DNA from: Ruminococcus sp. AM22-13
GTDB lineage: Bacteria > Bacillota > Clostridia > Lachnospirales > Lachnospiraceae
DNA: 19,416 nucleotides
NCBI RefSeq assembly: GCF_003471165.1
Contig: NZ_QRIL01000044.1
Location: forward strand, 1 to 19,416
Direction: 5' to 3'
This document shows positions 7,276-15,183 of this stretch, in pieces (position 1 is the stretch's first letter; every line of letters starts with the position of its first letter). Both the position numbers and the translations under genes were made by a program. The notes under the pieces were generated by a model. That model was not told the origin of the DNA, searched no databases, and saw only the letters and a list, made by a program, of their open reading frames with translations.

Positions 7276-7561
7276 GTTCTCACATCCTTTACTTATAAGA
7301 TAAAGAAAGACCATCCGCAGACAGTCCGTGTGTCAGTGCTTCTATAAAACCCGATGAAAAGGGAAAACCGCAGAGCGGATTTCTCTTTTCGGAGGGTACA
7401 CAGGGGATAGCCGCCTTAGCGGCGCAAGGGGGTGTAGCCACCTTGTCGGAGCGAAGCGAACGCAGACCTCGGATTGCTGATTTTATCAGCGACAGAGGTA
7501 AGCTCCACAGGACGCACGATACATGGTCTTTAGACTATGTATAGAAGTGCGCCCTTAGTTC
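7276..7561. other. oriT region with several hairpins
   Basis: A 286-base non-coding stretch between the relaxase operon and the next small gene, rich in potential structure. GCCGC/GCGGC (7410-7423) forms a tight hairpin, and GCTGAT/ATCAGC (7476-7490) sits inside a wider pairing of ACCTC with GAGGT (7467-7499). An imperfect inverted repeat just before the nic core completes the set. No protein-coding ORF was found in it. Confidence 0.65.
7521..7557 (+). other. oriT nic site, IncQ/pIP501 type
   Basis: ACATGGTCT (7521-7529) and AGACTATGT (7532-7540) form an imperfect inverted repeat with one mismatch, followed after four bases by AAGTGCGCCCTTA (7545-7557). MOBQ origins of the RSF1010/R1162 and pIP501 groups have this arrangement: an inverted repeat, then a core of the form AAGTGCG/CCCT. 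By analogy the relaxase would cut the plus strand between G7551 and C7552. The relaxase gene next door belongs to the matching family. Cleavage is inferred. Confidence 0.75.
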
Positions 7562-7765
7562 CTAAGGGATTTTGCCGTTTCCGGCAGTTTTGTCCTTTTT
7601 CTTGGAACGCTTGGAAAGATACTTCGGGCAGTCAACCACAACCGCCCGGAAGCTCTGTTTGCATTCGTGCTGGCATTTCCGGCACAGTTCGTTGTAAGTG
7701 ATACGGCTGCGGTCATTTAAGAAGAAAGACCATTCCAGCCGTCGCTTGTTGCTCATTCTTGCCAT
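7562..7765 (-). CDS. Small Cys-rich basic protein next to oriT
   Basis: A 67-residue basic protein, not assigned to a named family. Its middle holds CRKCQHECKQ, with a further Cys in VVVDCPKYL, a spacing that could bind a metal. The ends are rich in Lys and Arg (MSNKRRLEW; SKRSKKKDK). The ATG at 7765 has AAAGGAG 6-7 bases upstream. It ends five bases from the nic core. Basic charge, possible zinc ligands and position suggest an oriT-binding accessory protein, which is inference only. Confidence 0.7.
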   Translation of the reverse strand: MARMSNKRRLEWSFFLNDRSRITYNELCRKCQHECKQSFRAVVVDCPKYLSKRSKKKDKTAGNGKIP

Positions 7766-7786
7766 AACCGGCTCCTTTCTCCGTTT

Positions 7787-7807
7787 CTATCTGATGTACG
7801 CAGATAG
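7787..7807. repeat. Inverted repeat before the small Cys-rich gene
   Basis: CTATCTG (7787-7793) and CAGATAG (7801-7807) are a perfect 7-bp inverted repeat with a 7-base loop, about 20 bases upstream of the start at 7765. It could be an operator or a 5' leader hairpin controlling that gene. Confidence 0.35.
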
Positions 7808-7905
7808 GCTGTTTTAGTGTAGCGTTTCGGTATCATTTTTAAGGTTTTTTCCCTCTGTATGCCCCTTTGGAAAGTGCGGCAGTATTGCAGTCAGGGGATA
7901 ATACC

Positions 7906-8136
7906 TCACGCTTTTTTGTCGCTTCTCGGTACGGTTTCGGAGCCTTTTGCCATCCATTCAAAGAAAGCAGTTTTGCTGACCTTGATAAGCCTGCCACTGC
8001 GGAACGCCGGAAAGCCGGGGGTGTGTACCAGCTCATAGGCGCTCGCTCTTGAAATTCCCATAATCTGCTGGATGTCCGCCACATCCAGAACCAGCGGTAA
8101 ATCCTCGTAGCTGTTCAATCTCTTTTTATTGCTCAT
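7906..8136 (-). CDS. Excisionase-like helix-turn-helix protein
   Basis: A 76-residue protein with a MerR-like HTH of the excisionase/AlpA type: VLDVADIQQIMGISRASAYELV, then a wing (FPAFRSGRLIKVSKTAFFEWM). Such proteins bend att DNA or regulate element genes; here it is the best candidate for the recombination directionality factor. The ATG at 8136 follows GGGAGG with a short gap; an ATG at 8193 has no such signal. It is separated from the recombinase by about 5 kb, unlike compact phage int-xis pairs, so a regulatory role is equally possible. Confidence 0.8.
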   Translation of the reverse strand: MSNKKRLNSYEDLPLVLDVADIQQIMGISRASAYELVHTPGFPAFRSGRLIKVSKTAFFEWMAKGSETVPRSDKKA

Positions 8137-8162
8137 TCTGTTCCTCCCATAAATCAAATAGG

Positions 8163-8270
8163 TTAAAATGCTTCCTGCTGCCGTTCTCCCCAAAAGCCGT
8201 TTTCCTGCCCCATTCCTGCGGTGTTTCCCTGCATTGGTGCGCTGGATGCGTCACTTCTCCTGCCGGTCAT
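8163..8270 (-). CDS. Possible 35-residue leader ORF upstream of the excisionase-like gene
   Basis: Starts at ATG 8270 and ends with TAA at 8163-8165, 27 bases before the excisionase-like start. The product is hydrophilic and rich in Gly, Gln and Arg, with GMGQENGFWGERQQEAF at its end. AAGGG precedes the ATG with very little spacing, so translation initiation is doubtful. No family recognised; it may be chance. Confidence 0.25.
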   Translation of the reverse strand: MTGRRSDASSAPMQGNTAGMGQENGFWGERQQEAF

Positions 8271-8351
8271 ATCCCTTTTGGACGGTCATTCACTTGTCAA
8301 GGTACTGTATGGTACGAAATTACCAACTGCAATCATCATAGCGGACTATCC

Positions 8352-8411
8352 TTGACAAAACAATACTTCTGCGATACCATGAGTGTAACGGATATAACTG
8401 AATTATATAAT
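8352..8411 (+). promoter_or_regulatory. Promoter of the DUF6076-like gene
   Basis: TTGACA (8352-8357), 17 bases, then TACCAT (8375-8380). A second candidate is a perfect TATAAT at 8406-8411, but its -35 is poor. Both lie upstream of the ATG chosen at 8439. The TTG that opens the longest frame is itself part of the -35 box. Confidence 0.5.
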
Positions 8412-8438
8412 TACCATAAGAAAAGGCAAGGGATAGGG

Positions 8439-9479
8439 ATGGAGAATCAGTTTATACGGCATGAGCCATGTTTTGAGAGGATTTTGTTTGTCCTGACGCT
8501 GGACAGGAAGAAAATGAAAGAGCGGATTTTGATTGGGGAAGAACAGCAGATTCGCTTCCGTCTGAACGGGAGCCAAAACACAGAGGTGCTTTGTGATATG
8601 ACACGCCCACTGGGAACTTTTTTGATAAACTTTGAGCGTGACACGGACAGAGATTGGAACTTATACGGGCTTTCTCCACTGCGGCAAGCCCTCCACTCCA
8701 ACCGATGGAAACAGCCGGAGCTGGAGCAGGCGGCAAGCGAATTTCTCTGGGGAAAATATCTTAGCAATGACCCTCTGAAAATGTATGTGGCGTTCCGTAT
8801 TTGGAACAGCTATCTGCTTGCCAGAGAACCCCGTGACCGTAACGCTGCCTGTGACCGCTTCATGGATAAAATGAGCAGCCTGACCGGGGTATTCCATAAC
8901 AAAGCCATGAGCTTTGACAGGGAGACAGGAAAACCGAAACATTTTCAAGCTGGCAGCCTTTATTTCAAAGGCGCACCGTCAGAAGATACCCGGCTTGACC
9001 TCTGGTTCCCGGACAACCGGCGCACAGAAGAATGTGTGTCTGCCTATGCGTCCCTCTACCCGTTGATTACCTATTATCTGAACAGGCTGAATGACTGGGG
9101 GCTTTGCTTCCGACAGTGCAAGGTCTGTGGGAAATATTTTCTGGCAAAGAGCCAGCGGTATGAGCTGTGCAGCGATAAGTGCCGCAAAGCACAGGCGCTT
9201 CAAAACAAGCGGGAATTTGACGAGAGGGCAAGAGAAAATAACTATGACCTGCTTTATAAAAATGAATGCCAGAACTGGCGCAACAAAATAAACCGGGTAA
9301 AAAATACCGCAGGCTTTCCGGCTGACCGTCTGGAAAAAATACAGGCTGCCTTTGCCGACTTTAAGAAAGAAGCATTACAGAGAAAAAAGGCTGTAAAAAC
9401 AGGAACAGCCAGCCCGAAAGAATTTACGGACTGGCTGTATCAACAGAGTGATATTATTTTGAAATTAACTACCTTTTAA
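8439..9479 (+). CDS. DUF6076-like zinc-finger protein
   Basis: A 346-residue soluble protein, the only plus-strand gene of the element. Near the C-terminus are C227-x2-C230 and C244-x3-C248 (CKVCGKYFLAK ... YELCSDKCRKAQ), a zinc finger resembling the CGNR type, followed by a basic helical tail. The larger N-terminal domain is not recognised. It resembles DUF6076 proteins carried on clostridial mobile elements; their function is unknown, and nucleic-acid binding is a reasonable guess. The ATG at 8439 is preceded by AAGGG six bases upstream. It converges on the first ABC permease, with 19 bases between the stops and no clear terminator between them. Confidence 0.75.
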   Translation: MENQFIRHEPCFERILFVLTLDRKKMKERILIGEEQQIRFRLNGSQNTEVLCDMTRPLGTFLINFERDTDRDWNLYGLSPLRQALHSNRWKQPELEQAASEFLWGKYLSNDPLKMYVAFRIWNSYLLAREPRDRNAACDRFMDKMSSLTGVFHNKAMSFDRETGKPKHFQAGSLYFKGAPSEDTRLDLWFPDNRRTEECVSAYASLYPLITYYLNRLNDWGLCFRQCKVCGKYFLAKSQRYELCSDKCRKAQALQNKREFDERARENNYDLLYKNECQNWRNKINRVKNTAGFPADRLEKIQAAFADFKKEALQRKKAVKTGTASPKEFTDWLYQQSDIILKLTTF

Positions 9480-9498
9480 GTGATGTCTATACAAAAGA

Positions 9499-11913
9499 TC
9501 ATTCCTCCCTTATGGCAGACAAGATGCTTGTTTTCTTCAACTCGGATTTTGCGTATGCAGTGAAAATCAAATATATAACTGCTAAAACAACGACTAACGC
9601 CAGTAGAAACAGCCACGGCAATACCAACGTAATGCAATGGTTTACCGCATCCAATCGTCTACAAACAATTACACTTAAAATGCTTCCAAATACAAGAGCT
9701 ATTACCAACGAACCTCCGAGGTAAATTCCCATCTCCCTATCCAGCATTGCTTTCAACTGTTGCCGTGTTGTTCCAACAGCTTCAAGCAAACCGAATTCAC
9801 GCTTTCTATTCTGAAAATCAACCATAAGCATATTCGTAAGGCTGATACTTCCAAAGACGAACAGAATAGCAGAAGTCATATATAGAGCATTTATAGATGC
9901 ACTGTATCGATACTGAATATTTTTAATCGTTTGTTCAATCGTATTTACTTCTATTTTTCCATTTTTATCCGCAATCTTCTGAACTGCGGTCAAAACTTCA
10001 TCAAAACATCCCTCTGAATTTTTAACTGCCAGAATTCCCGTCTGTTCCGTTATCCCTGTCAGCTTCTTTGCTGTGTCATAAGTCATAATGAAGTAGGGGC
10101 TTCCGGGAACAACCGGGCTATCCTCCATTAAATCAGACCTATTGTATGTGCCTACAACAACGGCTTCCACATCAAAGGTTCTACCATCAAAAGCTCTGCC
10201 CTCAATCTTCAAAGTATCGCCAACTTGTGCTATATCTTCTGCAACCAATATTCCATTTTTCTCAACCATATCGTCGTAATCTGCTGTTCCAGAGGATAAC
10301 ACCGCCTGCTTTTCTTCTGTCTGTTCCCGATTTAAGGTTGGAAAGAAGTCTGAAATGCTCGTGATAGAACCACTTCCGCCCGAAAAAGTAGCTGTCATAT
10401 AAACGCTGTCAAATGCGGTGATTTTTTCTATCCCATCTACCTTTTCTAATTCCTGCATCAATGCCTGATCTTCAAGTGGATTTTCTTCCAGTTGCAATTT
10501 TGCACTTCCGTATGGCTCCGCTTCGTTATCGAAAGAGCTGCCAACTGTATTTCTTATTTGTATAAGAATGTTACCGGCAGGATAATATTTGAAACTTGCC
10601 TGTTTTGCCGGATCAATAGAACCAGCAACCGTAGAAGTAACCAGTAAAAGAGCTCCGCTTACTCCAAGCATTAAAAGCGTCAGAACTGCTTTTTGTTTGT
10701 TTCTTTGTATATTTATTTTCGCCAGATTAAACGGCGTAAGTTTCCGATGCAGTTTTGAGCTGCTTTTTGCCTTTCCAGCATACGCAAGGTATTTAGCACC
10801 CTCTACCGGGGAAGTATTCATTGCTACTCGGACAGGCTTAAAAATGGCAATATTCACTGTTACAAAGGCTACCGCGGCAATCAGTACAGCATAAATAACT
10901 GTTGTTTTTAGCCGGAATCCATCAGGACAGCCAATAAATCCAATCAGTACACCAATGACAAGCCCCAAAGGAATACCAGATAAGGCATATAAACGTCCCT
11001 CTTTACTTGCCATCCGTTTAATCTGTCTTTTTGTCATGCCAACTGTCCGCAGTTGCCCAAACATCTGAACATTTTTTACAATCTTTGTGTAAAAAACACC
11101 ATAGACAATCGTTGCCGCCAAAATAGCCGTCAACGCCGCCAGTAGTGGTACTGGAATCGGAATACCCGATGTTATCACACCCGACATAACAGCAGAATAC
11201 TCTGTAAGCATTACCTGTTCCTCGACAATGCCTGTATTTTGTATTGCTTTGCCGGCAAAATTAAGAATAGCCGTGGAACTTATGGCGTCTGTATTCAACC
11301 GCGTATATGCTGTAACCTGAAAAGAATCTTTTGCCAAATCTTGGGCAAGCTCTTTACTAACATAAATAAAATATCCGTTGCTTTCTTTCGTATTATTCAA
11401 AACACCTGAAAGTGTATATTCTGCTTTCTGTCCTGTTCCAGTCAGGTCAATAGAAATTGTATCGCCAGTCTGATAGGATTTTCCTAAAAAATCAAGGTAG
11501 TTCTGGGGGAGCATAATCTCATCCGCTTTCTGCGGCACACTTCCCTGAAAAGTTTTTTCTTCCTGATGTAAAAAATAATCTTCATTTCCATAAGCAACAG
11601 TGATTGTTTTATTTTCAACATAAAACACACCTATAGCGGAATATTCGCCAACCCATGTAATATTTTCGTTTTGATGCAGCTGAGCCGTTTGTTCGTCTGT
11701 AACTCCCAAAATGCCAATCTGCGCTTTATTCCTCTGTGTGTTCTTGAATTTCTCTTGTGTACCTGTTGATATTAGGAGAATCGAAAAGACCATACAGACA
11801 GAGATGGCGATTGTCAAAAGCAGAAATGCCTTGTTTCTCTTATCCGCTTGCATACTCCTACCTGCCAATTTTTTTACAATGGCACTTGTATCATTTTCAA
11901 AAGGCCATGTCAT
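9499..11913 (-). CDS. FtsX-type ABC transporter permease (unit 1)
   Basis: An 804-residue membrane subunit of an ABC exporter or MacB/BceB-like machine. The N-terminus MTWPFENDTSAI is followed by a membrane helix (about 28-48), a large extracytoplasmic domain (about 50-245), three helices (about 250-360), a fourth near 410-432, a second extracytoplasmic domain, and three C-terminal helices; two FtsX domains are recognisable (FGQLRTVGMTKRQIKRM and FGLLEAVGTTRQQLKAM). It lies 14 bases downstream of its ATPase, with GGAGGTGG before the ATG. It looks AT-richer than its ATPase and differs strongly from the unit 2 permease, suggesting a separate history. Probable role: recognition of and resistance to a peptide or other envelope-active compound. 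Confidence 0.9.
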   Translation of the reverse strand: MTWPFENDTSAIVKKLAGRSMQADKRNKAFLLLTIAISVCMVFSILLISTGTQEKFKNTQRNKAQIGILGVTDEQTAQLHQNENITWVGEYSAIGVFYVENKTITVAYGNEDYFLHQEEKTFQGSVPQKADEIMLPQNYLDFLGKSYQTGDTISIDLTGTGQKAEYTLSGVLNNTKESNGYFIYVSKELAQDLAKDSFQVTAYTRLNTDAISSTAILNFAGKAIQNTGIVEEQVMLTEYSAVMSGVITSGIPIPVPLLAALTAILAATIVYGVFYTKIVKNVQMFGQLRTVGMTKRQIKRMASKEGRLYALSGIPLGLVIGVLIGFIGCPDGFRLKTTVIYAVLIAAVAFVTVNIAIFKPVRVAMNTSPVEGAKYLAYAGKAKSSSKLHRKLTPFNLAKINIQRNKQKAVLTLLMLGVSGALLLVTSTVAGSIDPAKQASFKYYPAGNILIQIRNTVGSSFDNEAEPYGSAKLQLEENPLEDQALMQELEKVDGIEKITAFDSVYMTATFSGGSGSITSISDFFPTLNREQTEEKQAVLSSGTADYDDMVEKNGILVAEDIAQVGDTLKIEGRAFDGRTFDVEAVVVGTYNRSDLMEDSPVVPGSPYFIMTYDTAKKLTGITEQTGILAVKNSEGCFDEVLTAVQKIADKNGKIEVNTIEQTIKNIQYRYSASINALYMTSAILFVFGSISLTNMLMVDFQNRKREFGLLEAVGTTRQQLKAMLDREMGIYLGGSLVIALVFGSILSVIVCRRLDAVNHCITLVLPWLFLLALVVVLAVIYLIFTAYAKSELKKTSILSAIREE

Positions 11914-11927
11914 AGTCTGCCACCTCC

Positions 11928-12593
11928 TTACTCCACAATCTTGCCATCCTCAATGCGGACAATCCGATCTGCAAGGCGGGCTATGTCGTTATTGTGGGTA
12001 ATCATCACAACAGTCTGCCGGAACTCCGCACTTGTGCGCTTGATAAGCCCCAGCACCTCGGAGCTGGTCTTGCTGTCAAGGTTGCCGGTCGGCTCGTCGG
12101 CCAGCACAATAGCCGGTTTGGTAATCAGGGCGCGGGCAATCGCCACACGCTGCTGCTGGCCGCCGGAAAGATTGTTCGGCATATTTTTCAGTTTATCTTC
12201 CAGCCCCAGCAGGTGAACGATTTCGTCCAAAAACTTCTGATCCACCGTGTCCCCGTCCAGTTCCACCGGCAGGACGATGTTCTCATACACATTCAGGATG
12301 GGAACAAGGTTATAGTTCTGGAAGATAAAACCGATGTTGCGGCGGCGGAAGATGGTGAGCTGTTCGTCGTTCATTTTCGACAGCTCTTTGTCCCGGACAA
12401 TCACGGTTCCGCTGGTGGGAGTGTCCAGCCCGCCCATCATGTGAAGCAGGGTGGACTTGCCGCTGCCGGAGGTTCCCACAACGGCCACAAACTCACCGTC
12501 ATTTACGGAGAAGTTCACGCCGTCAAGGGCGCGGGTGATATTCGGCTTTGTGCCGTAATACTTTTTCAGGTCGATAGTCTGTAAAATGCTCAT
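11928..12593 (-). CDS. ABC transporter ATP-binding protein (unit 1)
   Basis: A 221-residue ATPase of the LolD/MacB/BceA class that powers the neighbouring FtsX permease. Walker A is GTSGSGKST (40-48), the Q-loop is at Gln92, the signature LSGGQQQR is at 142-149, Walker B runs through LADEPTGNLD (164-173), and the H-loop is His200. All catalytic residues are intact. The ATG at 12593 follows AAAGGAG by 8 bases; longer frames upstream run through the operator and are not used. It differs from the unit 2 ATPase at only five residues (positions 3, 16, 31, 63 and 178). Expression is probably controlled by the operator at 12647-12726. Confidence 0.95.
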   Translation of the reverse strand: MSILQTIDLKKYYGTKPNITRALDGVNFSVNDGEFVAVVGTSGSGKSTLLHMMGGLDTPTSGTVIVRDKELSKMNDEQLTIFRRRNIGFIFQNYNLVPILNVYENIVLPVELDGDTVDQKFLDEIVHLLGLEDKLKNMPNNLSGGQQQRVAIARALITKPAIVLADEPTGNLDSKTSSEVLGLIKRTSAEFRQTVVMITHNNDIARLADRIVRIEDGKIVE

Positions 12594-12635
12594 ACTCAAA
12601 ACTCCTTTCAAGGCTTTCTGCCTGCTGATAAGGGT

Positions 12636-12726
12636 ATTGTAAAACCCAAATGTCCGCGAAATGTTACAGCGGCCCAAAAATTTCATTGAAAATCGGGGTG
12701 AAATGTTACAGCGCTCGGACATTTCA
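12636..12726 (-). promoter_or_regulatory. Promoter and response-regulator operator of ABC unit 1
   Basis: The plus strand carries CAAATGTCC...TGTTACA (22 bp, 12647-12668) and a second partly rearranged copy, GAAATGTTACA...CGGACATTTC (12700-12726). On the minus strand a TACAAT -10 (12636-12641) lies just downstream of the first copy, which takes the place of a -35 box, as at activator-dependent promoters. The same block precedes unit 2, and the 22-bp motif precedes the response regulator gene. Confidence 0.7.
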
Positions 12727-12747
12727 AAAATTTTTTGAGAAATGGCG

Positions 12748-12777
12748 AAAAAAGCGGGGCAGCACACGCCGCCCCGC
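12748..12777 (-). terminator. Terminator after ABC unit 2 permease
   Basis: On the minus strand GCGGGGC (12771-12777) pairs with GCCCCGC (12754-12760) across a 10-base loop and is followed by six T residues. It is a clean factor-independent terminator 14 bases after the permease stop, separating unit 2 from unit 1. Confidence 0.85.
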
Positions 12778-12790
12778 CGATCCCATACGG

Positions 12791-15169
12791 TTATTCCATC
12801 GCCCGCATTTGTTCAATCAGGGATTGCTTTTTCTGTCTGCGGATTGTCCATACAGACAAGATCAGTTCCATTCCGAACAATACCAGAATGAACAGTCCCA
12901 TTTCCAAAACCGGGAATTTGTAAGGCACTACATTTCCGGCAAAAGCTCCTATACTCATTTTTCTGCAAGCAAAGATGGAAGCCGGAAGCCCAACGATCAG
13001 CGTCGCCAATGTTGCAAAGAGCGCATAGCACAGCCCCTCACAGATGTTCATTTTACATAGCTGTTTTTGTGTTAGGCCGATAGAACGCAGAATACTGTTT
13101 TCCTGCTTTCGGGCTATCTGGTTAGAGAGTGTCGTATTGATAAGGTTGATAACGCCAAAGAGAAATACCAACCATGAAAGTATCTCCATACTGCCAAACG
13201 CAAAAGAATTTGTCATTTCTTCATATTCAATCACTGTATTGATTTCATCTAAGGCAATATTACTATGGCTGGCAACAATATTTTTCAATTCAGCTCCCAC
13301 ATAGTCCGTTTTTTTAGCGTCATTTACAATGCTCCATGAATAGTCAAAAGAGGTGATTTCCGGGTGCAGTTCGTGGAACAACGCTTCTGGTGCAAAAAGA
13401 GTTGCCCCATCTAAGGGCATCCTGCCATGTCCTGAATATACCTTTGCAGGAGCGTATAACCCCGATATGGTAACAGAAACGGATGGCTGTTCTTCTCCCA
13501 AAGAAATCTCAACCGTTGAACCAACACCCATATCCTCATTCTGCTTTAGCACATTATAGTCAATTACAATACTACGGGAATCTGTTGGCATGGTTCCCTC
13601 TGTCAGAGCCGCTTCAACTGCCGCATAATTCTGGTCGGTCAGCATATCGCACATACCACCAGCTTGATGAATCTCTGTTTTATAAGTTGCATGGAGAGAT
13701 TGCCTGCTTGGAATTATATCTGTAACGCCATCAATAGATAAGATTTCCTGCTTTAATTCCTCATTCAATGGATTTCCCGCTGCCATAACCTTTTCTTCTG
13801 TCATTTCAGAATCCAAATAAATTTTATAGTCGCCGTCTGGGAAAAACTGTCTTGCAAGCGCCTCTGGTGAGCGCAGCAAAACAATGGAGGATACCACAAG
13901 CAGGATAATTCCGCCCAAACTCAATGAGGCTACAATAGCAACGGTCTTTTTTCGGTCACGCTTAAAATTCGCAATTCCCATTGAAATAGGATTGAGCTTG
14001 ATATTCTTTTTGCGGCTGCGGATGTCCTTTTGCGCCGGGGTAAAACGGATGGCTTCAATCGGGGAAATCCCTGCCGCAATTTTTACCGGCTTACGGATGG
14101 AAACAGATACCATGATCCAACTACTTATGAGTGTCAAAATAACCGTTTCCACATAGGAAACAGCGTTAAATCCCTTGGGAAATAGAAGAAAACCGCCGCA
14201 TACACCCAGCACTGTACCAATCAAAATTCCGATACTGCCGAGTTTGCGTCCCTCCCGCTTTACAATCCGCTTGATTTGCTTTGGCGTTGCACCAATCGTC
14301 CGAAGCTGCCCGTAGCTCTTGATTTTGTCATTGATGGAGATACGGAAGATACTCTGGATCACAATATAGCCGCCGATCAGAACAATGGCAATCACGCCAG
14401 CCATCAGTGCAAAATCAAAGGATTTAGAAGCATAGGCAAAATACTTGCTGTTCATTTTGGGCATAGGAAGCTGATATTCCTCTGCAATCTCCCTGCAATA
14501 AGAGGTCATCAGTTCTTCGCCCAACTGGTCGCTGCTTTTGAAATGGGCATAGGCACGATACCCAGCCGGGTCAAACCCATCCCATTCTGTCAGGGCAGCG
14601 TTGGAAAGAATGATAGCGCAGGTATTCGCTTCTTTTTCATTTACGCTGTCCATAATGCCGGTAACGACATAATCACCATGAAAACTCTCGGTATCTAAGG
14701 TCACAGTGTCCCCAATCTTAGCATTGTTTCCATAGGTGGAAAGAAAGTATTCGCTTACGACAACTTCATTTGCTTTTTCAGGAACCCGACCCTCTAACAA
14801 CTCCATCTGCGCCTTGGCAATCTCCATCATTTGCGCGTCACAATACACATAGGACGCATGATAGCCCTGTTCTGAAAGTTCCTCACCCAGCATATAGTAG
14901 CCGCCTACGCGCTCAAACTCTGGAACTCCTTTTAGGGTTTCAATGTCGTTTTCCTCTACGCCCATCCAGACCGCCTCATAAGTATCGACAACCTGATTGC
15001 GCTGCATTTGTGTCAGGGAGGTAGATACAATTCCCGTAAAGCAGATCAGAAATGCCGCCAGCGCAACGGCGATCACCACCATCAGATTCCGGCGCTTCTC
15101 ACTTTTCAAACTTTTATTTGCCAGCTTCTTTGTAATGGCGCTGGTATCATTTTCAAAAGGCCATGTCAT
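12791..15169 (-). CDS. FtsX-type ABC transporter permease (unit 2)
   Basis: A 792-residue permease with the same plan as unit 1: N-terminal MTWPFENDTSAI, one membrane helix (about 30-50), a large outer domain, a central helix group (about 255-365), a second outer domain, and three C-terminal helices. The FtsX signatures are YGQLRTIGATPKQIKRI and ENSILRSIGLTQKQL. It has 14 bases between it and its ATPase, with GGAGGTGG before the ATG. Sequence similarity to the unit 1 permease is limited beyond the ends and helices, so the two probably recognise different substrates or form a division of labour (for example sensing versus resistance). Confidence 0.9.
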   Translation of the reverse strand: MTWPFENDTSAITKKLANKSLKSEKRRNLMVVIAVALAAFLICFTGIVSTSLTQMQRNQVVDTYEAVWMGVEENDIETLKGVPEFERVGGYYMLGEELSEQGYHASYVYCDAQMMEIAKAQMELLEGRVPEKANEVVVSEYFLSTYGNNAKIGDTVTLDTESFHGDYVVTGIMDSVNEKEANTCAIILSNAALTEWDGFDPAGYRAYAHFKSSDQLGEELMTSYCREIAEEYQLPMPKMNSKYFAYASKSFDFALMAGVIAIVLIGGYIVIQSIFRISINDKIKSYGQLRTIGATPKQIKRIVKREGRKLGSIGILIGTVLGVCGGFLLFPKGFNAVSYVETVILTLISSWIMVSVSIRKPVKIAAGISPIEAIRFTPAQKDIRSRKKNIKLNPISMGIANFKRDRKKTVAIVASLSLGGIILLVVSSIVLLRSPEALARQFFPDGDYKIYLDSEMTEEKVMAAGNPLNEELKQEILSIDGVTDIIPSRQSLHATYKTEIHQAGGMCDMLTDQNYAAVEAALTEGTMPTDSRSIVIDYNVLKQNEDMGVGSTVEISLGEEQPSVSVTISGLYAPAKVYSGHGRMPLDGATLFAPEALFHELHPEITSFDYSWSIVNDAKKTDYVGAELKNIVASHSNIALDEINTVIEYEEMTNSFAFGSMEILSWLVFLFGVINLINTTLSNQIARKQENSILRSIGLTQKQLCKMNICEGLCYALFATLATLIVGLPASIFACRKMSIGAFAGNVVPYKFPVLEMGLFILVLFGMELILSVWTIRRQKKQSLIEQMRAME

Positions 15170-15183
15170 AGCCTGCCACCTCC

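Larger units (their letters stand above)
8137..8438. promoter_or_regulatory. 302-bp divergent regulatory region
   Basis: The gap between the minus-strand excisionase-like gene and the plus-strand DUF6076-like gene. It holds the promoter(s) of the plus-strand gene, a minus-strand TTGACA (8295-8300) without a convincing -10, and the short direct repeat GGTAC-tgtat-GGTAC around 8301-8315. A 35-codon minus-strand ORF lies in it. No RNA gene was recognised. Confidence 0.5.

Noticed and set aside
7360..7385. CCGC-AGA-GCGG hairpin followed by pyrimidines as a terminator
   Set aside because: The stem is only four base pairs; it is more likely part of the general structure of the oriT region.
8352..8438. 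TTG start of the plus-strand zinc-finger gene
   Set aside because: The TTG is the first codon of a TTGACA -35 box and no ribosome binding site precedes it.
11994..12584. Plus-strand ORF of 196 codons antisense to the unit 1 ATPase
   Set aside because: It mirrors a strongly conserved ATPase gene; the same shadow appears opposite the unit 2 copy. It has no recognisable domain or ribosome binding site.
12594..12767. 58-codon N-terminal extension of the unit 1 ATPase
   Set aside because: It runs through the operator repeats and promoter. The conserved start MSILQTIDLKKYYG has AAAGGAG in front. The same applies to the unit 2 copy (15850-15942).
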